A DNA stretch of 64,000 nt from Chloroflexota bacterium (GTDB lineage: Bacteria > Chloroflexota > Anaerolineae > Aggregatilineales > Phototrophicaceae), in assembly GCA_016223085.1 (NCBI GenBank), contig JACRPS010000015.1, forward strand, positions 1 to 64,000, given 5' to 3'. A program made the position numbers and the translations under genes. Shown piece after piece: positions 63,706 to 64,000 of the stretch; the first letter of the stretch is position 1, and each line of letters starts with the position of its first letter. The notes beneath the pieces are model-generated. The model did not search any database. It was given only the letters and a program-made list of their open reading frames with translations, and was not told the DNA's origin.

Positions 63706-64000
63706 ATGACGGATAATGGAATGGGCGTGAATCACCGTTATACGGCCCGGTTGGGCGGCAGCGAACTGGTGATTGAGACAGGCCGGCTGGCCGAACAGGC
63801 CGGCGGCGCGGTGACGGTGATGGAAGGTGACACGATGGTGTTTGCCACCGCCACCATGAGCAAAAAGCCGCGTGAGGGGATTGATTTCTTCCCCCTGAGC
63901 GTGGACTACGAAGAAAAACTGTATGCTGCCGGGCGGATTCCTGGCAGCTTCTTCCGGCGCGAGGGCAAACCGTCTGACCAGGCAATTCTGGTCGGGCGCG
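63706..64000 (+). CDS. pnp: Polyribonucleotide nucleotidyltransferase, N-terminal part
   Basis: The first 98 codons are visible; the window ends inside the gene. [67 protein letters not shown] and [14 protein letters not shown] are the conserved start of the first RNase PH domain of PNPase, which degrades RNA from the 3' end with phosphate. GAGGAG lies nine bases before the ATG. Confidence 0.96.
   Translation, partial: MTDNGMGVNHRYTARLGGSELVIETGRLAEQAGGAVTVMEGDTMVFATATMSKKPREGIDFFPLSVDYEEKLYAAGRIPGSFFRREGKPSDQAILVGR

Overview
The window is about 60% G+C, densely coded and almost certainly chromosomal. It suggests a member of the Chloroflexota, probably near Anaerolineae. The grounds are indirect: a reduced dcw cluster, an adenosylcobalamin-dependent ribonucleotide reductase carrying an intein, FemAB-type aminoacyl ligases, a XisH/XisI pair, a complex I cluster with two NuoM copies, and many dispersed palindromic and heptameric intergenic repeats. 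No rRNA, tRNA or CRISPR array was seen, so the assignment is an inference.

Region by region. (1) 1-10.8 kb: the C-terminal end of an IS5-family transposase, then a division and cell-wall cluster: ftsW, murG, two CvpA-like membrane genes, murC, murB, ftsQ, ftsA and ftsZ, with a small secreted SH3 protein on the opposite strand. (2) 10.8-29.9 kb: a YfhO-like membrane protein (minus), the class II ribonucleotide reductase with a 447-residue LAGLIDADG intein, a YdcF-family protein, a very large secreted alpha-2-macroglobulin with an embedded SH3-like domain, an AT-rich HNH endonuclease, a DUF4173-type membrane protein and several unknown proteins. (3) 29.9-36.2 kb: an accessory stretch with two PIN-domain toxin-antitoxin pairs, an epoxide-hydrolase-like enzyme, a VOC protein, an ArsR/SRPBCC/ABM operon behind two palindromic operators, and two FemAB ligases, one of which carries palindromic repeats inside its reading frame. 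(4) 36.6-46.8 kb: complex I membrane-arm genes nuoA-H-J-K-L-M-M-N, without peripheral-arm genes. (5) 46.9-50.4 kb: an acetyltransferase, then F0 ATP synthase genes atpI-B-E and a b/delta fusion, without F1 genes. (6) 50.5-64 kb: murE behind a structured leader, msrA, two exopolysaccharide genes, a MazG-like enzyme, xisH/xisI, two different prolyl-tRNA synthetases, a tandem NYN-domain protein, rpsO and the start of pnp.

How the genes fit together. MurB, MurC, MurE and MurG supply lipid II. FtsW, FtsQ, FtsA and FtsZ use it at the septum, and the FemAB ligases probably add branch amino acids. The nuo and atp modules are the membrane halves of respiration and ATP synthesis; their soluble halves must lie elsewhere. 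The intergenic gaps are unusually full of short repeats of at least four kinds (GTAGGG palindromes, GGGGCGA hairpins, heptamer tracts and CAGTTATC-type inverted repeats). Their spread, including into one gene in frame, is the most distinctive feature of the window.
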